Positions 31,615 to 42,561 of a stretch of 64,000 nucleotides of DNA are shown here, piece after piece (position 1 is the first letter of the stretch; every line of letters begins with the position of its first letter). The translations under genes were made by a program, and so were the position numbers. The DNA lies in assembly GCA_944472135.2 (NCBI GenBank), contig OX235263.1, positions 32,851,379 to 32,915,378 on the forward strand. The letters run 5' to 3'. The notes below the pieces were generated by a model. The model had not been told where the DNA came from. It was given only the letters and a program-made list of their open reading frames with translations, and did no database searches. This stretch comes from Trichobilharzia regenti (lineage: Eukaryota > Platyhelminthes > Trematoda > Strigeidida > Schistosomatidae).

Positions 31615-31870
31615 AGCATTGGAGGCTTTTTAAAAGTAATACTAGATACTGAATTGAATTTTTGATTTTCCCGTCGATTGATTGGACCGAAGTGCTCGGC
31701 CTCAGGTTGATATGTCGGCTTCTTGTGCAGATGCTTCGACGATGTCTGGAGATTTGATTTGTATACAACTGGTGGATGGTGGCTAGCAGTGGAATCCAGG
31801 ATGCGCATTTCGTTTTATTTGGGACTCGTCAGCTGGATGTACCTGCATTTCTCAGTGATACTGTAATACT
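31615..31870 (-). mobile_element. Sm-alpha-like SINE with hammerhead ribozyme
   Basis: On the minus strand: GGTACATCCAG, ribozyme core, GGATTCCACTGCTAGCCACC, then CATCGTCGAAGCATCTGC and GCCGACATATCAACCTGAGG. This is the schistosome Sm-alpha SINE family, known to encode hammerhead ribozymes. The tRNA-like promoter part is largely missing. Confidence 0.82.
31784..31847 (-). ncRNA. Hammerhead ribozyme (Sm-alpha type), nearly intact
   Basis: Stem I is a perfect 6-bp ATCCAG/CTGGAT. Core boxes CTGACGA and GAAA are present. The cleavage triplet is ATC, a permitted NUH. Stem III is TGCGCA. Stem II is weakened: GTCC faces AAAC, leaving two pairs. It is the best-preserved of the three Sm-alpha copies in the window. 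Cleavage may be slow or absent. Confidence 0.8.
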
Positions 31871-32600
31871 GCCTTAGAAATTTTCTTGCAGAAATGTATG
31901 TGCACTCTTCATTAAATGCATTAATAATGTTATAATTTATCCCAATTCAGTATGCCATATATAAAATAAAAAAAACCTCAGTAAAAATTACGAACCCAAT
32001 AACAATCTTCTAAACCTAGCGTCCAATTTACCATTATTAAGGTATATTACTTTCCTACGATAATGCTCATTTGCTTAAATTTCTAAAAAAGATAGAAACT
32101 TTTCAGCACATCCCCATCTGTTCTACGACTAGACAAGGCAATTAACTAGAAAGTCACTGGATAAACTAATCTGACAACTTAATGAACTCAAAAATATCAT
32201 GAAATAAAGAAAACCTGTTTCTATGACATTAATCAAATATTATTTCGTGCTTTATGCCTTTATGCATGTTTTTATTTAAAAAATGACTTCATCTATTAAG
32301 AGTGTCAGTTGTATTGAGCACTGCAAAAAATGGTAAATATTATGCATTCGTTTGCCTAAATAACGAAGCTTCATAGTACGCAATTTCTGCAGAACGAATT
32401 ATACCTCAAATTTATAATACTGCTGTGAGACTAAGAAATTCATACGCAGTGAAAAAGGGGACTTATAATAACCAGAATAATACTCTGGAACTCATGCTGG
32501 CTTTGACCTAATGACAACATCTCTCTGTGTGTTTTATTTTCAAGTAATATTTCCAATTATTTCAAACACTGGGATGAATATACTTTAAAGTTTTGAAGAG
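31870..32600. other. No recognised feature
   Basis: A+T-rich DNA, no landmarks. Confidence 0.45.
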
Positions 32601-32604
32601 TTAG

Positions 32605-32766
32605 ACTGTGGGGGATTTGATTGGTTACAGATTTGGTCACAAGCCGATATCAGTTAAAGAACCATTAGAAAACCATGGTGTACTAGACAGCTGCTTTAAT
32701 TCTAGTTTAGAACGTTTCAAAAGTACACATCCACCAGCATTTGAACCCAAGACCTACCGGTTACAC
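32605..32766 (-). repeat. Repeat B, partial
   Basis: GGGGGATTTGATTGGTTACAG, AACCATTAGAAAACC, GTACTAGACAGCTGC, ATTTGAACCCAAGACCTACCGG. It faces a plus-oriented copy 70 bp away. Confidence 0.78.
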
Positions 32767-32834
32767 TTAAAATAGTAGTTCATAATATTGAATGTTGGTA
32801 GCGTTAAAATCATTAACAGAAAAATGTTGAAATT

Positions 32835-33015
32835 CATTGGCCACTGGAGCCGGTCCCAGCGGTTAGATTGTGTAGGAGCTTTTTTTGTAATGGTAAAGTC
32901 CTAGGTTTGAACCCTGGTTGATTTGTAATGCTCGAGAATCCTAAAATAGGACGAAATAGCCATTTAGTGCCCTCTGGTTATCGACTGGTTCCCTAACTGG
33001 GATTGGGGAATTTAT
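32835..33015 (+). repeat. Repeat B, partial, inverted relative to the copy before it
   Basis: TGGCCACTGGAGCCGGTCCCAGCGG, B box GGTTTGAACCCTGG, ATCCTAAAATAGGACGAAATAGCC, ACTGGTTCCCTAACTGG. Confidence 0.75.
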
Positions 33016-33430
33016 TACTTGTTAGTTAGCAATTCCTACCAAAATACTGGTAGCATATTTATTAGATGCAAGTATTCTAGAGTGGAAAATGAGAATTATT
33101 CACTAGAAGTGTTAGTTAAATGAATCAGTAGATTACTACTGTTACCGATTTCTTCACCTGATGGAGAATTTCTTTTGCTTCCACGGTTTATTTTCATTTT
33201 TCCTACGCTGTAAAGCTGATAAGATTACTGATTTTTTAGGATGGAGATTTAACCATGACACTAGACCTAGTTCATTAGTTAGATGTTACCCTCATACTCT
33301 TATACGTAAGAACTGATATGGTGATCGTCGGCTTCCATAAAGAAAATCAGTGGTTCTTTTCACTCAGAATACTTTTCAGTGCTTGCAGCGGAATACTGAG
33401 AATACATTTTTCTATCGAAATAAAAGAAGT

Positions 33431-33465
<35 letters not shown>

Positions 33466-34685
33466 TATATCGATTTACTTATGAGTTATTCTTAAGCAAG
33501 CAAATACCAGAAATAATTCTTATAGTTAAGGTTTCAATCAGACTATACGACCTGTTTTATTAACTTGTCTCTTAAAAGGTATTTAACAATTCCTTAATAA
33601 ATCATATATACAGGCAAAAGCACAGCTGATTAGCTGAATTTTTTATTCATTCCTCAACTGCTTGACCTCTCTTATCAACTTTATTTATCAAATCATATCC
33701 TATATGAATGAAGGATATCAGACAGTTAAGTTATTATTATTATTATTATTATCAGCTGCGTTCATTCTGCCTAAAACTGACTCTTATTGGCTCAACGATC
33801 CGTTCATTTTACAGTCATTTAAACATGCTGTGCTTGTGGAAATCACGGTGATTTACTCTTTGTAACTAAAGAAGGAATGTATACTAAATCCTCTTCACAA
33901 AATATTCGTCGAAATCAAATTTCATTACTAGAAATCTTTCAGACAAAATTTATGACCGACATTTATCATTAGTATTATTATTAGAAGGAGAAGAAGAGTA
34001 TTTTATGTATTTTTGCACATTAAGACTGCTAAAGCGTAAAACATCTCTGACACCCTAGATAAAAATTTTGCATACTATTACACACACGCAGACACACACA
34101 CAAATTGTGTAATAATCTGTACATAGAAAATATATCCCTTTATTGAGACATTATCTCACGTGATACTAGAAGTATCCTGTGCATTATTTGTGGGTGTTTT
34201 TCCCCGTCTTATCTCTTCTTTAGCAAGTCTGTTTGGGGTTGGTTTTTTTTGTGATGACTTAGAATTCAGCCTTCTTTTCTGTAGATTATTTATAAAGTTA
34301 CAAATTTTTTGACATTTTATGACAGTGTAGTGCTAAAAAAAAGAAAAAAATTCTCTACAGCAGTTATACTGACAGTGGTCAGTACTTACCAGTGCACAGA
34401 AAATATAGTTATTTCACTACAAACTTTATTTTACCTATCATGCAAAACTGCCACACAGTTATTACGTGAAACTTAAAGTTCTTCTTTTGAACAAAGAGAA
34501 ATAGACAAATATCAGGATTTTATGACAAGTCGACCGTCAAATTGTTTTCATCTAAAATTAAATTTTACAATAGTATAAAATACTGTAAGGTATTACTATT
34601 TTAAATATTTATGCTTGCATGAACTGTGATATCAGCTAGGCTAGAAGACCATTAAAGCATTTTAGAATCACTAATAAATTATAAA
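33015..34685. other. No gene; microsatellites
   Basis: Long TA run at about 33433-33462, a TTA run at about 33731-33752 and a CA-rich run at about 34079-34103. Small open frames here overlap these runs and are not genes. Confidence 0.5.
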
Positions 34686-34687
34686 TC

Positions 34688-34975
34688 TTCAAGTGTTGGT
34701 TTGTAGGAATTTGATTGGATTCAGGATTTCATCATGAGCTGACATTAGTTAGAGAACTATTGGAAAACCTGGGAGTACTGGACATCTGTTCCGTTCTAGT
34801 TTGGGACTCTTCATCAGTTTTTTTTTGAATCCTGGTGGGTGTGTACTGTGAAGAGTCCCAAACTAGGACAAAACAGCTATCCAGTACTCCTGGTTGGTTT
34901 TCTAATGGTTCTCTAACTAATGTCAGATCATGATGAAATCCTGAAACCAATTAAATTCCTACAAACCAACACTTG
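34688..34975. repeat. Repeat B tails in inverted (foldback) arrangement
   Basis: Left arm 34688-34815 (minus) starts CAAGTGTTGGTTTGTAGGAA. Right arm 34830-34975 (plus) ends TTCCTACAAACCAACACTTG. The ends are exactly reciprocal, and both arms carry the variant CTAACTAATGTCAG. A T run and a partial B box separate the arms. Confidence 0.85.
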
Positions 34976-34984
34976 AATACAAAT

Positions 34985-35350
34985 GAGATGCTCACTGGCG
35001 ACTGGCTCTATTTAGGTAGGTAGTTACCTGGGTTCCAGTAGGAAGTTGTGACCAGTAGGATGCAGCGGGTCGGGTGTGAGGACAAATACTCGTCGAAGTC
35101 ATTGACAAGCGGTCGCGCTATGTCGTGAATTGGCAGAAGTTAGAATTCAAGGACCATTGGAACGGGTCCCAGTGGCTTAATGGTCTACGAGCTTGCTAGT
35201 CTTGTAACCAGAAGGTCCTGGGTTCGAATCCCGGTGGGTGCGTACTGCTGAAGAGTCCCAAACTGGGATGAAACAACTGTCCAGTACTCCCTGGTTGGTT
35301 TTCCAATGGTTCTCTAACTATGTCAGCTCATGACGAAATCCTGAAATTAT
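34985..35350 (+). repeat. Repeat B, full unit
   Basis: GATGCTCACTGGCGACTGG, GGTCGGGTGTGAGGACAAAT, GCTATGTCGTGAATTGGCAG. Then tRNA-like GTCCCAGTGGCTTAATGG with B box GGTTCGAATCC, CTGCTGAAGAGTCCC and the tail. One of the best-preserved copies, useful as reference. Confidence 0.9.
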
Positions 35351-35455
35351 AAGTCAGTGATTCTAATAATAATAATGGGATTATATACTGTTTTATTTAT
35401 TCAAAATTATATATATATATACATCTGAATATAAGAACGTTTTACCGTTGTAAAA

Positions 35456-36362
35456 TCATTACCCATGCGTCAGACTGTTGAAGGCGAGAAGTCAGGAATA
35501 CGCTAGACGACGAATAAAAAGACTCTAGAAGATGATTTATGTCTAATGTAACTACAAGACTTACAAGCGAAAACCAACAAACTAGCTGGAAAGAAATCCA
35601 GACTTCAGGCGAACAAAGAGAAGACGGAGGGGGTTGAAGATAACCAGTCAACAGCAACAAAAATCAGCACCAATCACTATCAACGGGATGGCTTCAACAG
35701 AGGTTGTCTTTTTCACTTATCAGGGAAGGAATCATCGTCTCTCAAGTACAGGCGGAATGGACAAAGATGTTCAAATAGGCCAGAATTGGATAGGCGAGAT
35801 ACGCCTTCATCATCTTGAAACCAGTTTGGAAATCTTCCGCTGTTAGAATAAGGAACAAGATTCGCATTTCCACTATCAATGTCAAGTTGTTCAGTGCTTC
35901 TATATGGGTCAAAAACTTGCACTGAATGTCACGAAAAGGATTTCCAAAAGGTTGCATACTTTCATCAACAGCTGCCTTCACTCCATTCTGAATATCAAAT
36001 GGCCAGAAAGAATAAGCAGCAAGAAACTATGGAAACAAACCAACAACAGGCGAGAGCCGATAGCTCCACGAATATGTAGGAGAAAGTGGAGATGAATGGA
36101 ACGGGTATACATTGAGGAGGACACAGAATGATATAGCACGTCAGGCAGTGCGCGAGTGGAATCCGAATAGCAAGCGACGAGTGGGTTGTCAGTGCGAGGG
36201 TGACATGGATGAGATCTTGTGAGGAAGAGACGAGAGAGTTTGATCAATCGTAGAGCCAGCTGAACAGGATGACAGAAAACAGAACAAAGTGTAGATTTGT
36301 TGTTGAATCCCTATTTTCCACTCTAAACCTGATGGAACAAAATAATAATAAAATAATAATAA
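35456..36362 (+). mobile_element. RTE LINE, 5'-truncated, with intact 3' tail
   Basis: About 0.9 kb covering the C-terminal part of the LINE protein and 3' end. Broken frames encode SVLLYGSKTCTECHEKDFQK and KRLHTFINSCLHSILNIKWP, then ERISSKKLWKQTNN. This matches the C-terminal region downstream of RTE reverse transcriptases. It ends in AATAATAATAAAATAATAATAAT. Stops throughout, so inactive. Confidence 0.85.
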
Positions 36363-37020
36363 TGACTGACCAGTAAAACAACTAATGAATAGTTACAGTG
36401 ATTTGAAATTTGCAAGCTTGTTTTTCTACAATATTTTGAAAAAGTCTTTTGAGTATAAGTTTCATTTGAGTAGATTTGTGAAAAATTATCACTTTTACGC
36501 AGTTTTGTAAATACCGTCACACTTTTCTCTTGTAGACATGAATCAAAAGTAGGAAAAAAAGTATTATAGTGGTCGTTCAAAATAGATGCGCAATTTATGC
36601 TTAAGAGTTGCTAATGTAGAAAATTATAAAAATTATTCAGTGGGTTTTTTTTTCTACTTTTAATTATTTTTTTCTGATGCAGTAATCATCAACACTATCA
36701 AAAAAATTGCAAATTTGACTAGAAATAGTTTCTTTATTTTTGTTTTCTTTGCCATAGGAAGAAAGTCGATAGTCTTATCACAAAGAACACTCATGAACAG
36801 TGTTCAGACATCATGTGATAGGATAATTACATTATTTAATTATCTTGATTTTTACGGGATTTAAAATGAGTATTAAAACCTTTTTTACGAACTGATGTTA
36901 GTTAAGCAAACTATGACGTTCAAACGAATGCTCCCTATCAGTTATCAGTTGATATAACAATTAAAACTTGAGAAGTATGAGGTAGGCTAAGATTCCATCA
37001 TTTAATAAAACCATACAGAC
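36362..37020. other. No recognised feature
   Basis: A+T-rich DNA between two RTE pieces; no landmarks. Confidence 0.45.
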
Positions 37021-37195
37021 CCTCGAGTGGAACCAGAGATGACGAGATGGGCATCAGTCCGACGACGGTGATATGGAGGGGATAAAAGCTTATGGACAAT
37101 GATGGGATCAGCTGAAGTAGGCTGCGTAGAACAGCACAAATTGAAGACGTGTTACTGGAGCCCTTTGTTCCCTCGGAACCTACGGGTATAATATT
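37020..37195 (+). mobile_element. RTE LINE 3' fragment
   Basis: CTCGAGTGGAACC, GACGACGGTGATATGGAGGGG, AGCTTATGGACAATGATGGG and GCCCTTTGTTCCCTCGGAACC: the end of the RTE in plus orientation. Confidence 0.72.
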
Positions 37196-37324
37196 TCAAA
37201 ACCAAGACGATGAGGCAAGCATTTTCGCATCTACATATTCCAACAGTTTAATTTAGACTGTTTCGTCTATTCACGACGCTATTTGATAAAATGAAGCGGT
37301 AATATGGTATTTTTTACTGATGAT

Positions 37325-37712
37325 TACTTTTAGAGCAAAATTTATTTTTCACAATTATATCAAGTCTTTCACATAACTTCCAAACTTCCTTTATGTATTT
37401 CTAATGTTTTTTATTCTTTGTTATTAATGGTGGCAACCTCTGGTGTTGATGTTGCATCATTCCTATTTCACGTGTTAGGTGTAGATCCAATGAACAACGT
37501 TTTAGTAATCAATCTATTCTTCCTTCAGTGAGTCTTTGTTCATCGGCTCTACACGTAACATGTGCACTAGAAATAATGCAATGCCAAAGACAAAGATATG
37601 GAAAATATTACTATCATTAAAAATGAAGGATAAAAAATAATGAAGTTTGGAAGTTATGTGAGTGAGTTGATATGATTACGAGAAATAAATCGTGCTCGAA
37701 AAGCCGTCTGTA
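37325..37712. repeat. Palindromic (foldback/MITE-like) element
   Basis: Imperfect palindrome about 390 bp long. Outer arms: GAGCAAAATTTATTTTTCAC..CATAACTTCCAAACTTCC on the left and GGAAGTTTGGAAGTTATGTGA..GAGAAATAAATCGTGCTC on the right. Inner arms: CACGTGTTAGGTGTAGATCC..ATGAAC and GTTCATCGGCTCTACACG. The loop is about 30-50 bp. It contains no open frame of note. Confidence 0.75.
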
Positions 37713-38089
37713 TACAACACTCTATCACTCTGTGCTTTTATAAGATAAATTTACTTAGTTATCAATATTTAAGAATTCAGTAAGCGATATTTTGCTGGAA
37801 AAGCTATTTATCTTGAAATGAAATCTATCATAGCAGATTATATATTTGAAGGTAGCGAAACGCTGAAATTCTTGTTTAGTAGCTATCCTTGAAACTGTAT
37901 AACTTTACTTCAAACGACAGTAATGTAAAATTAGCGTGGAAAGATGGAGATGATAAAGTTTTATTATGAAGATTTGCCGTTTGGTGAGGTTGTCTGAGTA
38001 AAAAACCTTCATAAAATGCATCAAAAGCTACTTCTATCTAATAAAACAATAAGTTTTACCATAGTTTTCTAATAACAACTGGTGTCAAT

Positions 38090-38560
38090 GCTGTTGAATA
38101 CTTAATCCCTTGTTTATAAGAACTGGTATCCATGTGGCGGGAGACAAGTAGGCTGTCATTGCTTAATCGTGTACTTATTGGCAGAAGATTGAAGAAATAC
38201 GATCAGAAGTACGTTTATTTACAGACTTTGTTGATGAGTAACAATTCTAGTCGGTTTTGCAAACATCATGCTGCATTGTTAAGTAAAGGACAAGCAAAAT
38301 CCATTCATAGCGCTATTCTATCTCATTTTGTGGATACAGAACACAAGACTGATATTCATGAGACTTTCAAAGTCATTTACCGCATACCAACTAATCTCAA
38401 CTTCACCTTAAGAGTTCGATTACTACATATTTCTGAGGCCGTTTGGATCCAAATTAAGAAGCCTAATCAATGTATCCAAAAGAAGCTCGTTCAGAAATTG
38501 CCCTTACATTGGTCATCAAGGTTCTATTTGTTTTGGAAATCTCCTTAATTATATTTGATA
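38090..38560 (+). mobile_element. Penelope-like element, C-terminal fragment
   Basis: The 138-codon open frame 38132-38548 ends HSAILSHFVDTEHKTDIHE, FKVIYRIPTNLN, HISEAVWIQIKKPNQCIQKK, LPLHW. It aligns with SAITRHIIDTGHLVEISKSF through KPDLCIQKE..LPW of the 18-kb protein. The N-terminal part of the frame is not recognisably GIY-YIG, so the fragment starts inside that domain. No functional element. Confidence 0.8.
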
Positions 38561-39690
38561 TTCTATTTGCTATTATATTTTGATGCTTTTTATAATTTAT
38601 GCATCGTTGGTGAACTGTAATTCCACTGATATTACTTGACAAATCCATATTATTTAAAAAATACCAATATTGTTGTTGACTACTTACCTAGAATATTCTG
38701 TATATATGAACAAATGTATAATTGTAGAGCCAGAAGAGGAAATTATCGGAAAAGATATTTCTGCTAATTTATTTTGTTTTTTTCTATTTATAAATCTGTT
38801 TCGTTATCTGGGGAAGAATGAACAGTTGTATTACACAGCCGTTTTCTGTTGTATAGCGTCAGTTACAATGCATAGTATTCTGTGTATTAGACTTAGTCTT
38901 TTGAAACCAGCGATAGTTCAGGAACTTACCTACCTGGACATTTGATAACACGTTTACATAATGTACAGAATTCTCAGAGTAATTTTTTGCATAATATTTT
39001 CCCTTTGTCCAGGACCTTCATGGTGAAATAGTAACTTACAGTTTTTTCCACATTACGCAATCCTCTTCAATCTGCTGCATAAAGCAATATCTTCTGATAC
39101 TTTATTTTTCTTCTCTAATATATGCACAGTGATGGACTAGAAGCCAATTAAAAATGGGCGTGAGTGCATTTTGTGATTCAAGGATGCAGTTTATTTCATA
39201 AAACACTAAGAAATAGACAACATTTGATGCACTATGATGGATGGAAATTCCGGTAGGTCAGAGATTCAAGCACTCCGTCAAACATTACTTTTTAAGTAAG
39301 ATAGAAGCGTACTTGTTCCCACTCACACACACACACAAAGGAGCCTAAGTAGACAAATACATGGTACCATGCATTAAACTTACATTGCATATTGGTTTTA
39401 CTCTATTACACCAACAAATATCTTTGTTTAAGACAAGCATATTTACACATCTGGTTAATCATAACTGGCAATCACCTTTATATCGTGTCCTTATTTATTT
39501 CTTATTTATCACCGTTTCTAACAACCACATATATGTATAAACATCAGTGATAAGTGGTTGCATAGTGTTTTTTCTAAAGGGCAGTTTAAACCAAGTTGCA
39601 TAAATTTTCTTTGATATTTAGAACTAATTAAAAGTGTTACTTCCGAGAATTTTTGATTATGAAGGTTCTGAACACTGGTTAACTTTATCT
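38560..39690. other. No gene recognised; CA microsatellite
   Basis: CA run at about 39325-39338. The 91-codon plus frame at 38670-38945 has no recognisable domain. Confidence 0.45.
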
Positions 39691-39693
39691 TAC

Positions 39694-39866
39694 TTGCTAA
39701 AATGTATACCGATTTTACGTAGAAATCAGCAAAAGATTCAGAAGACCTCGCTTTAGTGAATAGTTTCACTCCGAAATCGTATTCTACTTTTATTTAGTTT
39801 TAATTCTTTTTTTTTCTGATTGTACTCATCTATTTTATCTACGGCATTATGTGTGTCATTTAATAT
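39694..39866 (-). pseudogene. Exon-like stretch with splice signals but no single open frame
   Basis: On the minus strand a good acceptor (TTTATCCCCTTTTTACAG) precedes ATATTAAATGAC, and a donor (CAA/GTAAGA) follows 173 bp later. The first frame reads ILNDTHNAVDKIDEYNQKKK and ends at a stop. Another frame then reads VEYDFGVKLFTKARSSESFA and DFYVKSVYILA up to the donor. Both halves look coding-like but need a frameshift near the AAATAAAAGTAG run. It could be a pseudogene exon, a sequence error, or a shorter exon starting at the internal AG. Protein family not recognised. Confidence 0.35.
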
Positions 39867-39951
39867 CTGTAAAAAGGGGATAAATGATGAAATTGGATCA
39901 GATATCAACATGCTTGCAAAGTAGCATTTTAAAAAGTAGCATACTTTGTGG

Positions 39952-40182
39952 TGCATCGGTGGCACAAAGGTAGGATGCTCACTAACCACGTAGGTGGTTC
40001 GATTTGTGATCCCCTGCCACAGATGCACTCGTCTATCTCGCTAAGCCACTAATAAGACTGGTAAAGTAGGAAGGTTTGGCATGAAACTAGCAACCCTATC
40101 CTGTAAAATAAACACCACTGCTACTGAAACTTCAAGCCTGTAGCTTGAAGCCCTGTTTCACTGGGAACGTTAAGGAATAAAA
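39952..40182 (+). mobile_element. SINE-A2
   Basis: GCATCGGTGGCACAAAGG (head), GGTTCGATTTGTGATCCCC, then the A2 tail: AGTAGGAAGGTTTGGCATGAAAC, CTAGCAACCCTATCCTG, TTGAAGCCCTGTTTCACTGG, GGAATAAAAG. Possible 5-bp target duplication CATAC. Confidence 0.88.
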
Positions 40183-40261
40183 GAACATACAACGCGCACA
40201 AAATAACCAAAATTAATCAATTTCCAAGACAAGCAAGCGTTCATTAGTCTGACGTCTGTGT

Positions 40262-40770
40262 GGAGGTCAACAGCATTCAGTATCAAAAAAAGATCCGGAT
40301 TTTCAACTCCAATGGAAGTCAGTCCTACTCTACGGATCAGAGACTTGACCAGCGCGTCATAAAGAGCACCTCAAACAAACTAAAGACCTTCATTAACAGC
40401 TGTCTTCACTCAATACTCAAGATCAGATGGCCAGAAAAGATCAGGAATAGGGATCTCTGGAGATGAGCGAACCAACCAGGAACCAATTGTGCGACACATA
40501 AGCAGGAGAAAAAAGAGGTGGATTGGCCATACTCTGTGAAACAAACCATCTAGTTACATCACTAGACAAGCCATCGCTCGAGTGGAACCCGAAGGGGAAG
40601 CGGCGAGTTGGTCTTCAGTGCGATGGTGACTTGGAGGAGTTATGTAAGAGGAGATGAAAGCATGTGGGCAAACGTGGAGTCAGGTGAAAACGTTGGCGAA
40701 GAACCAAATGGAATGGCGACGCGCGCCTGATGCCCTTTGTTCCTCTAGGAATTAAAGGAAATAATAATCA
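40262..40770 (+). mobile_element. RTE LINE 3' fragment, young-looking subfamily
   Basis: GGAGGTCAACAGCATTCAG, AAGATCCGGATTTTCAACTC, GATCAGAGACTTGACCAGCG and TTCATTAACAGCTGTCTTCAC. Next AGATGGCCAGAAAAGATCAGG, GAACCCGAAGGGGAAGCGGC, GCCCTTTGTTCCTCTAGG and AATAATAATC. Very similar to the reversed copies at 42.56 and 49.84 kb. Confidence 0.88.
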
Positions 40771-40924
40771 AGCGGTTCTATTACTGCTACTAGTTCTGTA
40801 AGGGAATGACATTTTGGAAAATCTGCTGAATGATCTATTTACAATGTTGTTACTCATTTGGATGTTTTAGCCAGTTTATTATTTACTATCTGTTTTTCTC
40901 TAGATACTGTATTTCATTGGTCTG

Positions 40925-41430
40925 ACGTCTGCACATCATCTGTTGACTTAATCGGTATTATTCATCTTTGCTGCTGTTCGCTCTCTATTTTAAACGCTTC
41001 TCCTTGTGGTTTTGAGAAACTCTGATCACGATGTCGTTTTCTTTGAGTGGATCAAGGCAAATTTGACCTTGGACTGTCTGCAGGAATTGTTTGGATTATG
41101 AAATTCTTATGGACAGAGTCTTGATCTCACCTTGTTGAAAATATTCTATTTGATTTCAAGAGACTTCTTACACCTGAATCTCGGATAACTAATTTTGTTC
41201 TACAGTACGTGTTTCGTACTGGAAGAACTTTTGAATCTGTATAGCTGCCTAACTGCATAGTTGAGATGATCTTTAGGCTTGTATATGTTATTATTGCTAA
41301 GTAGTACCTCAGAATGTATCTCAAATAACTGTCTTTCTCTGTCATTGAAGAGTTTTGTGACTGTAAGTAACTTAAGCAAGTTCTGGTAAGCAGAGATTAG
41401 TTTCATGCGTTCAGATCACACAACACGTAA
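40925..41430. repeat. Repeat D, longest copy; candidate solo LTR
   Basis: From TGTTGACTTAATCGG (40941) to CAGATCACACAACA (about 41426): ends TGTTG/CAACA are reciprocal, as in an LTR. Internal blocks are shared with 23.57 kb: GAAAATATTCTATTTGATT, TCTGTATAGCTGCCTAACTGC, ATGCGTTCAGATCAC. No target duplication found. Confidence 0.6.
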
Positions 41431-42155
41431 GTTACTAATATTGATTACTGGCCCAACCCATAAGTAAGGCATCTACCTAGGGTGAACGAGGACTGGTTTT
41501 ATTTTAATTCACAAATAATAATTAAAACTGTTTGTGTTTCTTTGTTCATACTTTTAAAGCACTAAAATTAAAATAAAATCCCCCAACTAAAGTTGTTTTA
41601 AGAATATATTTTTTAAAAAAAGGAGACTCAACATATGAACATTCATCACTCCAGTAACTTGAATAACAGTAAACAAGTTCCCCCCTTGCTCCAAAAAATG
41701 CATAAATAAGAGATATTTCATTTTGAAAATAACAAAGATGATATGTGATTAGAAATTCCAAGATATATTTTTATAAATATGTTAATCACGTAAGATACTT
41801 GGACTTGACGTTAAGTTGACCAGAGAAGTTTTATTTATATTCTGTTTTCATGATAAGCAATAACTAAGCAGTATATTATCTATCTCTTGTTTCACTAACT
41901 AAACGACCTACATAGAAATTATGGAAAAATCGATGAGTACACTAATAAATATATATATATATATAAGTTTAAGCACATAGAGTTATAACTATTCTGACCC
42001 TGTTCATGATTTATTAGTTTATTTTATTATTGATATTCATCTTGTGGAAGTGTCGTTGTCTGCCTGTTAATGCAAAGTGGAGATGTTGGGCAATATAAAA
42101 AAGTATATAATTGTATCCTTTTCATAACGTAGCTGTTTATTTATAAGCCCTACAA
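41430..42155. other. No gene; TA run
   Basis: A TA run lies at about 41949-41964. Nothing else recognised. Confidence 0.45.
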
Positions 42156-42560
42156 ACAAACTATAGAAAATTAATCTGACGCTCGCTACTGACTTGCTAC
42201 AGGACGCAGTTTCCTGGAGTTCTAGTGAGAAGTACTGACCAGTGATGTCTGTTAAGTCAAGTGTGAGTATAGATTTCCCACAGATGACATTGGTTGGTGG
42301 TCGCACTAAATTACCAATTGGTAGAAGTTAGCATTGATGTACTGGCCACTGAATTTGGTCTCAGCGGCTGACTTGTATACGAGATCCCCTTGTAACCAGA
42401 AGGTCCTGGGTTCGAACCCTGGCAGCTGGTGCGCACTGGGGATGATTCCCAAACTAGAGTGAAACAAGTGGCCGTCCATTACTCCTGGTTTTCAATGGTT
42501 CTCTTACAGATATCAATCCGTGATCAACTGGTAAAAACAAATCTAATCCTCACAAACCAA
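42155..42560 (+). repeat. Repeat B, full unit
   Basis: AATTAATCTGACGCTCGCTAC, CTGGAGTTCTAGTGAGAAG, ATTGGTAGAAGTTAGCATTG, B box GGTTCGAACCCTGG, CCAAACTAGAGTGAAACAAG, TTTTCAATGGTTCTCTTAC, CCTCACAAACCAACTATT. It abuts the RTE tail at 42562. Confidence 0.85.
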
Positions 42561-42561
42561 C

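Noticed and set aside
35170..35245. tRNA gene in repeat B (GTCCCAGTGGCTTAATGG with GGTTCGAATCC)
   Set aside because: Part of a dispersed repeat present in more than ten copies, with no CCA-compatible end or clean cloverleaf.
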